NCBI RefSeq assembly: GCF_947072475.1
Contig: NZ_CAMTIA010000009.1
Span: 1 to 64,000 of the forward strand
Source: an uncultured Deefgea sp.
GTDB taxonomy: Bacteria; Pseudomonadota; Gammaproteobacteria; Burkholderiales; Chitinibacteraceae
Reading direction: 5' to 3'
Length of the DNA: 64,000 bases
The notes under the pieces are model-generated. The model ran no database searches, was not told the DNA's origin, and saw only the letters and a program-made list of their open reading frames with translations. The translations under genes were made by a program, and so were the position numbers. Of this stretch, positions 17,281-25,026 are shown piece after piece (within the stretch, counting starts at the first letter, position 1; the number at the start of each line of letters is the position of its first letter).

Positions 17281-18006
17281 ATGCATACGATTTTAATTAC
17301 CGGCGCCAGCGGTGGCCTTGGCCGCGCCATGGCGCTCAAATTGGCCAGCGATGGTTTTGATTTGATTTTGCATTACCACCGTAATCAAAACAGCGTGCTT
17401 GCGCTGCAACAACAGATTGTCGCGCTAGGCCGTCAGGCCCGATTGATCTGCTTTGATGTGACCGATCGCGCGCAAACTCGCATGGCCATTGAAGCCGATG
17501 TGGCCGCACATGGCGCGCCATACGGCGTGATTATCAACGCGGGCATTACGCGGGATACGGCGTTTCCGGCGATGAGCGACGACGATTGGGATCTGGTGCT
17601 CAGCACCAATTTGGATGGCTTTTATAATGTGCTGCATCCCCTATCTATGCCCATGGTGCGTCGGCGTCAAACCGGGCGTATCGTGGCGATTGCCTCGGTG
17701 TCGGGCTTGATTGGCAATCGAGGACAAGTCAATTACAGCGCCGCCAAAGCCGGCTTAATCGGCGCGTGTAAGGCGCTGGCACTCGAATTGGCCAGCCGAA
17801 AAATCACCGTCAATTGTGTGGCACCGGGGCTGATCGAGACCGAGATAATTCAAGACTTACCGGCGCTAGAAGACATCAAAAAAATGATCCCAATGGCCAG
17901 AATGGGCCGGCCCGAAGAAGTTGCCGCTGCGGTGAGCTATCTGATGAGCGAGGGTGCCGCGTATACCACGCGGCAAGTGATTGCAGTGAATGGCGGATTA
18001 TGTTGA
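17281..18006 (+). CDS. 3-oxoacyl-ACP reductase (FabG-like, APE cluster)
   Basis: A 241-residue short-chain dehydrogenase with the nucleotide-binding TGASGGLG (8-15), the NAG motif and the catalytic Ser139-Tyr152-Lys156 triad (IASVSG and NYSAAK). It should reduce the 3-keto group of carrier-bound intermediates with NADPH before dehydration, and together with ketosynthases and dehydratases builds the conjugated polyene without an enoyl reductase. It corresponds to ApeQ in characterised clusters. Confidence 0.92.
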   Translation: MHTILITGASGGLGRAMALKLASDGFDLILHYHRNQNSVLALQQQIVALGRQARLICFDVTDRAQTRMAIEADVAAHGAPYGVIINAGITRDTAFPAMSDDDWDLVLSTNLDGFYNVLHPLSMPMVRRRQTGRIVAIASVSGLIGNRGQVNYSAAKAGLIGACKALALELASRKITVNCVAPGLIETEIIQDLPALEDIKKMIPMARMGRPEEVAAAVSYLMSEGAAYTTRQVIAVNGGLC

Positions 18007-18081
18007 TTTTAAGTCGCAATACAATCAATTGAGTCGCGGTACACTCCTTGTATGGCGAGTAACTACCTAGGTAAGACGTAA

Positions 18082-19338
18082 ATGAAACGAGTTGTTGTTA
18101 CCGGCATGGCCGGCATCTCTTCTTTGGGCGGTGATTGGCCGACCATTGCTGCGGCGATGCGTGCAGGGAAAACCGGCATCCGCCGTATGGATGACTGGGC
18201 GCAATACCAAGACCTTAACACCTTATTGGCGGGCCCTATTCCTGATTTTGCCCTGCCCGCGCACTATACCCGTAAGCAAACCCGCTCAATGGGCCGCGTT
18301 GCCAAAATGTCCGTATTGGCGTCCGAATACGCGCTGGCGGATGCGGGCTTACTGGGCAATCCCTTAATTCAAAATGGCAGCATGGGCGTGGCCTATGGCT
18401 CATCGATTGGCAGTACGGATGCGGTGCGCGAATTTGGTTATGCGCTGATCGAAAAAGATGTCAACGGCCTAAGCGCCAACTCTTACCTCAGGATGATGAG
18501 TCACACTTCGGCGGTCAATATTGGGGTGTATTTTGGCCTTAAAGGTCGTGTCATCCCCACATCGAGCGCCTGCACTTCGGGCAGCCAAGGCATTGGTTAC
18601 GCCTATGAGGCGATCAAATATGGCCAACAGCAAATGATGATTGCCGGTGGTGCTGAAGAGCTTTGCCCAACTGAAGCCATGGTGTTTGACACCCTCTATG
18701 CCACCAGCACCCAAAACGATGCACCACACACCACGCCGCGCCCTTTTGATGCGCATCGCGATGGTCTGGTGATTGGTGAAGGTGCGGGCACGCTGATTTT
18801 GGAAGAACTCGAGCATGCGCTCGCGCGCGGTGCGCGAATTCATGCCGAGATTGTCGGTTTTGCTTGTAACTCAGACGGCGCGCATGTGACTCGACCTGAA
18901 ACCGCCACGATGGAAGTGGCGATGCGGCTGGCGCTGGCCAATGCGGGGCTCAATGCCGGCGACATCGGTTATGTAAATGCGCATGGCACGGCCACTGATC
19001 AAGGAGATATTGCAGAAAGCCAAGCGACTAACCGCGTTTTTGGTGCGCACATGCCCTTTAGTTCACTCAAGGGGTATTTTGGTCACACCTTGGGTGCATG
19101 CGGCGCACTAGAAGCATGGATGACCATCGAAATGCTCAATCGGGGCTGGTACGCGGGTAATGTCAACCTCGATACCGTTGACCCCGCTTGTGGTGCACTC
19201 GATTACTTACCGGTGACTGGGCGTGAGCTCAATTGCCAATATGCGATGAGCAATAATTTTGCCTTTGGTGGCATCAATACTTCTTTAATCTTGCGCCGTG
19301 GACAAGACGTCCTTGCAACGTTAAACCATGCAGCTTAA
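18082..19338 (+). CDS. Beta-ketoacyl-ACP synthase, last gene of the APE operon
   Basis: A 418-residue condensing enzyme with C164 (SSACTSGSQG), H301 (NAHGTATDQGD) and H335 (YFGHTLGACG). It is most like the FabF-type synthase (ApeR) at the end of aryl polyene clusters. It is separated from the reductase by 75 bases, the longest gap in the operon, so it may also have its own promoter. Its coding ends before a gene-poor repeat region. Whether it starts or extends the chain is not determinable here. Confidence 0.9.
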   Translation: MKRVVVTGMAGISSLGGDWPTIAAAMRAGKTGIRRMDDWAQYQDLNTLLAGPIPDFALPAHYTRKQTRSMGRVAKMSVLASEYALADAGLLGNPLIQNGSMGVAYGSSIGSTDAVREFGYALIEKDVNGLSANSYLRMMSHTSAVNIGVYFGLKGRVIPTSSACTSGSQGIGYAYEAIKYGQQQMMIAGGAEELCPTEAMVFDTLYATSTQNDAPHTTPRPFDAHRDGLVIGEGAGTLILEELEHALARGARIHAEIVGFACNSDGAHVTRPETATMEVAMRLALANAGLNAGDIGYVNAHGTATDQGDIAESQATNRVFGAHMPFSSLKGYFGHTLGACGALEAWMTIEMLNRGWYAGNVNLDTVDPACGALDYLPVTGRELNCQYAMSNNFAFGGINTSLILRRGQDVLATLNHAA

Positions 19339-19368
19339 TGCGGCGTGAGGTCGATACGGATTACAGCC

Positions 19369-19527
19369 TTAGACCTCACCATCTAAGTACGCCAACCAAA
19401 GTTCAATCCAGATCGGAGGTTGCGGCACAGTATGTTGCGTGAGGGCGAGGTTTTCTACTTCGTGATACGACATGATGCTTTCCAAAAAGATAAAGACAAG
19501 CTCGCCAAGATCCTCTTTATGCTGCAT
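19369..19527 (-). CDS. Small open reading frame, unknown
   Basis: A 52-codon minus-strand open frame, with an internal ATG at 19473 preceded by GGAAAG that would give 34 residues (MSYHEVENLALTQ...). The composition is protein-like, with acidic and aromatic residues and a C-terminal PPIWIELWLAYLDGE stretch, rather than the Arg/Ser/Cys-rich look of shadow frames. No family is recognised. It may be a real small protein or the 3' remnant of a lost gene. Its stop overlaps the GTGAGGTC hairpin. Confidence 0.3.
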   Translation of the reverse strand: MQHKEDLGELVFIFLESIMSYHEVENLALTQHTVPQPPIWIELWLAYLDGEV

Positions 19528-19703
19528 TGCAACATTGATAAAAATCAATGCTTAAGCCATCAACCTCTCTTTTTGCGACAAAATACCACCCCTGATTAGC
19601 GCCAAAAAATCCACGTAATTGCAGCGTAATACTTAGCAAGCTGCAGCATCAGTCACTGAGGTATTATTTACCCATACCCCAGCAAAGCTGGTCCGCAAAA
19701 TGC

Positions 19704-19900
19704 AGGGGCAGAGCATAAATACAGTTCACTTAACGACAAACCCTGAAAACCTGACGCAGAGGCGCAGAGGCGCGGAGGAAATTCAGGGCTTTTCGATTGA
19801 TTTTCTCTGTACCTTTGCGTCAAAAGCGACACCAGCAATGAAATAGAGGAAAAAAATGCCGCTCACTTGGCTTAAGTGAACGGCATTAGGGGCAGAGCAT
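19704..19900. repeat. Composite repeat block with direct and inverted repeats
   Basis: The 13-mer AGGGGCAGAGCAT occurs at 19704-19716 and 19888-19900. Between them lie GTTCACTTAA (19724-19733) and its reverse complement (19872-19881), an imperfect inverted repeat TGACGCAGAGGCGCAGAGG (19752-19770) with CTCTGTACCTTTGCGTCA (19805-19822), and a 13-bp-arm hairpin at 19856-19886 with one mismatch. The pattern resembles extragenic palindromes and GGGGCAGAG-type tags often seen near REP-associated transposases; no transposase is present. Confidence 0.6.
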
Positions 19901-20020
19901 GCAATTGGCTCATACCCCAATTTTACCGGCTGCACTCGCCAAGCTGCTGGCCGTCTTTAGGCAAATTAATCGCTACCCATTCCAAGGCAAAGACAAACCC
20001 TAATAAGCAAAATTCTAAAC

Positions 20021-20066
20021 GTAAAAAAACCGCGTCAAGCCTTGAGCCTAACGCGGTTTTTTATAC
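20021..20066 (-). terminator. Intrinsic terminator after the esterase gene
   Basis: AAAAAAACCGCGT on the left pairs with ACGCGGTTTTTT on the right around a 15-base loop. The minus strand reads GC stem then a run of T just past the esterase stop. The plus strand also has a T-run, so it could act in both directions. Confidence 0.8.
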
Positions 20067-20074
20067 GCTAAAAA

Positions 20075-21283
20075 TTATTTAACGTAACCAGAAGCAATCC
20101 CCGTCGCGGCGGCGGCTTTACCCCAAGCCGTGTGCCCAGCAACCGAAGGATGAACACCATCGGCAAACAGATAATTAATATCTGCATTCACTGCCACCAA
20201 GGTTTTAGGATTACATGTCAGTGCAGAGACTTTGCTTGGATCAACACTCGGCGGCAAAGGCGTAGCGGATGGCGTGGTATCGTTATTACACGCCATGGCG
20301 CTGGTATTAACCAAGCCAAAACTTGCCGGGCTAGAAATGGCCGTAGCCACTAATCCAGCAGTGTTATAAATCAGCACTTGCTTCGCGGCGATTTCGTTCG
20401 CTAAGCCCGCTGCAACCGCTTGGTTGTACGCCGTCGAAATCGAAGTGGCCAAGCCTTTTAATGGCGTTGGTGCAAACTGTGGCGTCACGCCCAAATCAGG
20501 CATATTGGCATACACCACCTTGGTCGCGCCCATTGCAACCAGGGTTTTCACCTGAGTGACCATGGCCAATGCATTCTTGCTAATTTCAGTTTGCGCCGTC
20601 GCGGGATCGATCTTACCTTCGGCCACACCACCTAAGAAAGCAAAGAAATCATTCGGACCGCCTTGAATCAATACCAGCTGGCTCGGATTAAAGCTGGTAC
20701 GCGCCGCTTTGTATTTGGCGATTTGGCCTTTAATCGATAATGCCGTTGCCGATTGGTATGTAACGCCAGGTGCCACTGTGATCACGCCATTATTAATCGG
20801 CTGACCTTTGGCATTGACCGTCAGCTCAGTTTCAATTCTTGCACCACCCTCTGCATAAGCGGTGCCACCAAAATCATAAATCTTACCCATAGAGCCAACT
20901 GTGCCGACAGCTGCACCAGTCGCTGGGTTAATGCCACTAAAATTAACCAAGCGATTTGGAATGAGATATAAACCATATTCATTTGCCAGCACTTCAGTCC
21001 AAACAACGCCCGGAGTAGCCTGATCTGGCTTACCGTCGACTTTGAGGATGGGCTTAGTGGTAAATCGCAAGCCCAATGGCTGATCATTCGTCGTATCTGC
21101 GTCGGCTGTCGTCGGGTTATACGTGCCCACATCACTGAGGCTATCACCAAAGGAAACGACTTCTTTAATATTGCGGGTGTCCGGTGGGATGCTGACATCA
21201 CTACCGCCACCGCATGCGGCGAGTAAAGAGGTCAGCAGCAAAACAGCAAATGGACAACTAGCCCGTGGCAGCGAAGTATTCAT
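20075..21283 (-). CDS. GDSL-family esterase/lipase, lipoprotein
   Basis: A 402-residue SGNH hydrolase. The N-terminus is a lipoprotein signal with lipobox LLAAC (Cys24) followed by GGGSD. The catalytic core has block I SFGDSLSDVG (nucleophile Ser), the block III QGGPNDFF with Asn, and block V DGVHPSVAGH with the Asp-x-x-His pair. It should hydrolyse esters or short lipids at the outer membrane or outside. There is no autotransporter barrel, unlike EstA. Its own terminator lies immediately downstream. Confidence 0.9.
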   Translation of the reverse strand: MNTSLPRASCPFAVLLLTSLLAACGGGSDVSIPPDTRNIKEVVSFGDSLSDVGTYNPTTADADTTNDQPLGLRFTTKPILKVDGKPDQATPGVVWTEVLANEYGLYLIPNRLVNFSGINPATGAAVGTVGSMGKIYDFGGTAYAEGGARIETELTVNAKGQPINNGVITVAPGVTYQSATALSIKGQIAKYKAARTSFNPSQLVLIQGGPNDFFAFLGGVAEGKIDPATAQTEISKNALAMVTQVKTLVAMGATKVVYANMPDLGVTPQFAPTPLKGLATSISTAYNQAVAAGLANEIAAKQVLIYNTAGLVATAISSPASFGLVNTSAMACNNDTTPSATPLPPSVDPSKVSALTCNPKTLVAVNADINYLFADGVHPSVAGHTAWGKAAAATGIASGYVK

Positions 21284-21835
21284 GTAAATCTCCCGTCTTG
21301 TTATGGTTCACCGCAACCCAAAGCCCGATGCTCTGTCGTTGAGAAACAAGCTTCATGCTACGAATCAAACTCATGTTTAACAAGCCTAGGGCTATCCCTA
21401 AGTCAGCTCAGCACCAACTCAACAATCGGCACAAGTCAGAAACAAGTAAGAAATTGGCGCTCTATTATGCCAATGGCAAATCAGCGCAAGATTGGCCTAT
21501 TTAGCCAGTTCATCTCTTTTATAAAGAACATTTCATTTCTACAGCATCTTACTAATCCAGATTCAAACTTACACATCACGACAATAAACCACAAAAACTT
21601 CAGCTCACCCAAGGGCTAGAATGCGCGGTAATGATGTATTTAAAAAACGACAAACAAGTAAAACTCGACCACTTAAAGTGGCGCCAGATTAAATAAATAC
21701 AATTTTTATACCGAGTCAAAGCGATACCGCCCCTTCAAAGGGCAATCACAGAATGACGCGCTCTATTTATTGTTTTGAAGCCACGTCTGACGAGCGTCGC
21801 CTCAGCACCGCAAGAGGCTGGTGTGATTACAACTT
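21284..21835. other. Intergenic region between esterase and decayed integrase
   Basis: About 550 bases with no credible gene. It presumably carries the esterase promoter and contains the palindrome TAGGGCTATCCCTA (21387-21400), about 105 bases upstream of the esterase start. The left edge of the integrated element is probably near 21640-21835, but I see no copy of the tRNA-Pro 3' end to mark an attachment site. The 84-codon minus-strand frame at 21735-21989 lies partly antisense to the integrase remnant and is not called. Confidence 0.5.
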
Positions 21836-22314
21836 GCCAAGAGTATTGATCCAGCGAAAGCCCGCCAAGACTTAGCCACAGCAGATCAGCTGTCCATCCT
21901 CGATCAACAGCAGCAGCAAAAACTGGCCGAGCTTGAACAAGAAGCCGAAGCAGCCCATCATGCGGCTCGCATGATTTTTGCCGCGACATTTAAAAGCAAA
22001 TTAGCGACAACCAAACCACTACCATGAGTGCCCGCAGTCAAAATACGCAGGCCTTAGTGTTATCGAGTGGCAAGTGGACACCGCACGACCTACGCCGCAC
22101 CGCCGCCACGCTCATGGGCGAACTCGGTATTGCACCGCATATCATCGAAAAGTGTTTAAATCACAAAGAAGAAAACAAAATCAAACGCACCTACCAACTG
22201 CAACGGCAAGAAGCCGAGCAAAGGGAGGCGTTTATTTTGCTGGGTGAACGTCTGTCCTTATTTGCCAATACCGAGGCAAATAATGTGATTTCGTTTGGAC
22301 GTCATGCCGCCTAA
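21836..22314 (+). pseudogene. Decayed tyrosine integrase (P4-like), two fragments
   Basis: Fragment one (21836-22027) begins in AKSIDPAKARQDLA, the end of the integrase N-terminal domain, and stops after a Glu/Ala-rich helix. Fragment two (22024-22314, 96 residues, other frame) holds the C-terminal catalytic part with WTPHDLRRTAATLMGELG and the EQREAFILLGERL tail. Most of the core domain, including the first catalytic Arg, is missing. In my alignment by eye the nucleophilic Tyr position before EQRE is Gln. It cannot be a working recombinase. It marks an old integrative element to its right. Confidence 0.82.
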
Positions 22315-22343
22315 TCAATCCATTCATTTGAGTAAAAAATGAC

Positions 22344-23111
22344 ATGACAAAATCTAAGCCGCTTAAGAAGCTTGAAGACAATTTCCCTCGCTGGTTTTAC
22401 ACACTTCATGAATCAGCTGAAAAGCTAAATACGAGCTATGAGTATTTAATTCATCTAGGTGAAACCTCACGACTTGAAATTTTATGGCGCATTTCAGACC
22501 TAGAAATGTCATTTGCTGATGTTAAATTAAATGTAAATGAGTTACCTGAAGGCCTCGTCGATGTGGACTTTCTACCTCTACGCCCAAAACAAGTCAGATC
22601 ACTAAAAAATGAACACCTGTTTTTTAGTGACATGTACGTCATTGGCTTTAATGGCTTAGTAGCACTATCGAAATATACAACTCAAAAGCAAACAAAATAC
22701 TTCAGACCATTAAAATATGAATATAACGAAGACTTTGAAGCTGTACCGGACTCAACTTATAGTTTTCCAAGCGATCAAAGGAAAATAGCCCCTGAAGATT
22801 TATATATTTCAGCTGCGGAATTTAATCGACTAGCTAGCGGTGAAGCATTGAATCAAGAACAAAGTGCAGGACTGCAACAAGTCGACGCATCAGCAGAGGA
22901 ACGTAAAATTCCAAAGCAAAAAGAAAATAAGTTACTGGAGGCTGTTGCATTACTCGCTGGGTTAAATTTAAGTTTTGACGAATTAAAACAACCACGAGGG
23001 GCTGCCGAAAAACTGATCAAGGACCTAGAAATAAAGGGCTATCCCAAAGCAATTTCAAGCCCGATTCTCGCTGACTATATAAAACTTGGCAGTGAACGAA
23101 TTAGTAAATAA
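22344..23111 (+). CDS. Hypothetical protein of the integrated element
   Basis: A 255-residue soluble protein that I do not recognise. It is richer in Lys, Glu and Asn and lower in GC than its neighbours. The N-terminal half contains Trp/Tyr-rich segments, the middle is Glu/Gln-rich and probably coiled, and the last 50 residues (KLIKDLEIKGYPKAISSPILADYIK) look like a small winged or helical module sometimes seen in plasmid and phage proteins. It sits between the integrase remnant and the AlpA-like regulator. A GGCGTA/TACGCC hairpin (23113-23128) follows the stop. Confidence 0.7.
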   Translation: MTKSKPLKKLEDNFPRWFYTLHESAEKLNTSYEYLIHLGETSRLEILWRISDLEMSFADVKLNVNELPEGLVDVDFLPLRPKQVRSLKNEHLFFSDMYVIGFNGLVALSKYTTQKQTKYFRPLKYEYNEDFEAVPDSTYSFPSDQRKIAPEDLYISAAEFNRLASGEALNQEQSAGLQQVDASAEERKIPKQKENKLLEAVALLAGLNLSFDELKQPRGAAEKLIKDLEIKGYPKAISSPILADYIKLGSERISK

Positions 23112-23174
23112 CGGCGTAAAACTACGCCTTAGAAAAGTAGTTCTACACTTCATTATTCCTTCCTGATTTCAAAT

Positions 23175-23227
23175 GCCTCCTATGCATCGCCCTGATGCAC
23201 CACGTTAAACCAACGTATGGAGGCTTT
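23175..23227 (+). promoter_or_regulatory. Three-way-junction leader covering the Shine-Dalgarno of the AlpA-like gene
   Basis: GCCTCC (23175-23180) pairs with GGAGGC (23219-23224), which contains the ribosome binding site. Inside, TGCATC (23183-23188) pairs with GATGCA (23194-23199), and ACGTT (23202-23206) with AACGT (23212-23216), both with five-base loops. The fold would hide the Shine-Dalgarno four bases before the ATG at 23228. It could be an RNA switch or, as DNA, a protein-binding site. Confidence 0.55.
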
Positions 23228-23428
23228 ATGCCCTTAGCAGCCACACCCCTGATGTACCGAATCAATGCCGCAGTCACCACGCTCGGATTGAGCCGCGCCA
23301 CGATCTATCGCCTCGTTAAACAAGGCGAACTCGAATTGGTCAAACTGTCGACCAATGCCAGCGCAATCCCCGCAGTCAGCTTGCATGCTTATCTTGCCCG
23401 CTGCCTACCCGCAAAACGGGAGGGCTAA
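23228..23428 (+). CDS. AlpA-like excisionase/HTH regulator
   Basis: A 66-residue DNA-binding protein with a single helix-turn-helix (TTLGLSRATIYRLVKQGELELVKLS), the pattern of AlpA/excisionase-type proteins of P4-like elements. I chose the ATG at 23228 because GGAGG lies four bases upstream; an upstream ATG would place translation through the folded leader. Such proteins usually control integrase expression and excision. With the integrase broken its original role is probably lost. Confidence 0.8.
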   Translation: MPLAATPLMYRINAAVTTLGLSRATIYRLVKQGELELVKLSTNASAIPAVSLHAYLARCLPAKREG

Positions 23429-23431
23429 AAC

Positions 23432-23734
23432 TTGAGCAATCGCCAGCACCTCAACGGCAGTGACGACCCAAAACAAAACCGCCAGCATAAGCGCACCGAC
23501 CGAGTCGCGCAACAAGATCGAACCGAGCAAGCTTTACTGACAGGCACCAAAAACACCTTTGAATTGCGTGACTTGTATAACGTATTGCACCCCGCTGGCC
23601 GCGTGATGGAGCTAGTCGACCAAGGCGCAGAAATCCACGTTGAACGCCGCCGCACCGTCGACCGTGATGGGCGCGAGCATTTCGGCATTGCGCATTACTC
23701 CCTCATCAAACGCCGCCTAAAGAAGGAGCAATAA
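23432..23734 (+). CDS. HTH_39-like element protein
   Basis: A 100-residue protein starting with TTG at 23432, preceded by GGGAGGG. The C-terminal half (ELRDLYNVLHPAGRVMELVDQGAEI...REHFGIAHYSL) resembles the small helix-turn-helix domain (PF14090 type) found in phage and integrative elements. The N-terminal third is polar and probably disordered. It sits three bases after the AlpA-like gene and two bases before the Rha gene, so the three are likely co-transcribed. Confidence 0.7.
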   Translation: MSNRQHLNGSDDPKQNRQHKRTDRVAQQDRTEQALLTGTKNTFELRDLYNVLHPAGRVMELVDQGAEIHVERRRTVDRDGREHFGIAHYSLIKRRLKKEQ

Positions 23735-23736
23735 TC

Positions 23737-24417
23737 ATGGCTTATTTAATCCCTGTACCTGAGCACGATTTGCAATTGATCGGCAGCAATATCGAGCCAT
23801 TGATTGATTCGCGACTATTGGCGAACAAGTTGGGCGTGCAGCATCGCCACCTATTACGCCGTATTGAGCTACACCAAAGCGACTATATGGCATTAGGAGT
23901 AATGCGCTTTGAAAGCGCAAAAGCTCAAAAGCTAGGCGGCAGACCTGAACGGTTTGCATTGCTGAATGAAGATCAAGGCATGCTGGTGCTGACCTATACC
24001 CGCAATACGCCTGAGATTCGCGCCATGAAAACCCGATTGATCCAAGCATTTGGCGAAGCACGCCGCACACTCGCGGCACGAGATCAGCAATACCTGCCCT
24101 CGTATCGCCATGCACACCAAGCAGCAAGCCAGCTTGCGGAATATGCCCAGCAACACGGCAGCAGCACGCCCGCTAAGATGTACCATATCAACCTTGAAAA
24201 GCTGGTGAATAAAACCATCGGCATCGACAAAGGGCAGCGCTCCAACCTCAGTACAGCGCAACTCACCACGCTGGGCTGCTGCTATGTACTGGCAGCCGAG
24301 AGCGTGCAATATGCCCTCGCGACTGGCGCGGATCATAAACAAGCCTATCAAGCAGTCAAAGCCAAGCTGGCGATATTCAAAAGCTTATTCTTACCTGTTG
24401 GCTTGCTGGAGGGTTAG
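23737..24417 (+). CDS. Rha-family phage regulatory protein
   Basis: A 226-residue protein. Its N-terminal domain (DSRLLANKLGVQHRHLLRRIE...RPERFALLNEDQGMLVLTYTRNTPEIRAMKTRLIQAF) matches the pRha family of phage and prophage regulators, known from phi-80 and P22-like phages where Rha affects growth in hosts lacking IHF. The C-terminal half is less conserved. GGAG precedes the ATG at 23737. It supports a phage-derived or satellite origin for this region. Confidence 0.85.
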   Translation: MAYLIPVPEHDLQLIGSNIEPLIDSRLLANKLGVQHRHLLRRIELHQSDYMALGVMRFESAKAQKLGGRPERFALLNEDQGMLVLTYTRNTPEIRAMKTRLIQAFGEARRTLAARDQQYLPSYRHAHQAASQLAEYAQQHGSSTPAKMYHINLEKLVNKTIGIDKGQRSNLSTAQLTTLGCCYVLAAESVQYALATGADHKQAYQAVKAKLAIFKSLFLPVGLLEG

Positions 24418-24419
24418 CG

Positions 24420-24971
24420 ATGGCTGGCAGCAAACAAAAAGCTGCTGCGCTGCGCGATCTAAAGGAGGGGCGTGAAAAAGGTTTATTCATGCCCCTACCG
24501 ATGGTCGTGATTACGTCCGATGAATTTGCCGCACTCAGCCCCTATGCCGTGAAATTGATTTTCGATCTAGCCAGCCAGTGGCACCCGAATCGCAATGGCT
24601 ATTTATCGGCAGCATGGACGCTGATGCAGCCTAGAGGATGGCGCAGCAAAGCGACCTTGGCCAAGTCGCTGAAAGAGCTAGAGGATAAAGGCTGGCTCAT
24701 TCGCACCCGCCACGGTGGCCGCAATCAATGCAGTTTGTTCGCGTTTAGCTTTTACAAGATCGACGACCACCAGAAAGGCAAACCGCTAGACGTTCGCCCG
24801 ACCAAGGTGCCGTTATCGTATTGGAGGAACAATACATGCCTAATTAAAAACACAAACGCCACCCCGCGAGCCGGGGCAGTCAGCCGCTTTTTGGCATTTT
24901 ACTTACTCCGCCTGCTGTACACCCTCTTAGATATTGCCATCTTATGTTCGGTTTACGCACTGTCTTATTAG
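24420..24971 (+). CDS. Winged-helix/replication-like element protein, possibly altered C-terminus
   Basis: A 183-residue frame. Residues about 20-125 resemble a helix-turn-helix protein of phage replication type (FMPLPMVVITSDEFAALSPYAVKLIFDLASQ...GWRSKATLAKSLKELEDKGWLIRTRHGG). After about residue 135 it changes to a Pro/Ala linker and then a hydrophobic run (LAFYLLRLLYTLLDIAILCSVYALS), which is odd for a soluble DNA-binding protein and may reflect a frameshift or loss of the real 3' end. GGAGGG precedes the ATG, two bases after the Rha stop. Confidence 0.65.
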   Translation: MAGSKQKAAALRDLKEGREKGLFMPLPMVVITSDEFAALSPYAVKLIFDLASQWHPNRNGYLSAAWTLMQPRGWRSKATLAKSLKELEDKGWLIRTRHGGRNQCSLFAFSFYKIDDHQKGKPLDVRPTKVPLSYWRNNTCLIKNTNATPRAGAVSRFLAFYLLRLLYTLLDIAILCSVYALSY

Positions 24972-25026
24972 ATACGCTTGCAGATTATGTTTCAGTTCGC
25001 TTATAGTTCGATTCAGCTAGTTTCGT

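Larger units (their letters stand above)
19339..20074. other. Gene-poor region with repeat-like elements
   Basis: About 735 bases with no convincing long gene. It holds a weak hairpin after the operon (GTGAGGTC 19345-19352 with GACCTCAC 19372-19379), one small minus-strand open frame (19369-19527), a block of short repeats and palindromes (19704-19900) and a terminator hairpin (20021-20066). The segment 19530-19700 shows nothing I can name. Confidence 0.6.

Noticed and set aside
21735-21989. An 84-codon minus-strand open frame
   Set aside because: Part of it is antisense to the integrase remnant and its composition is typical of a shadow frame.
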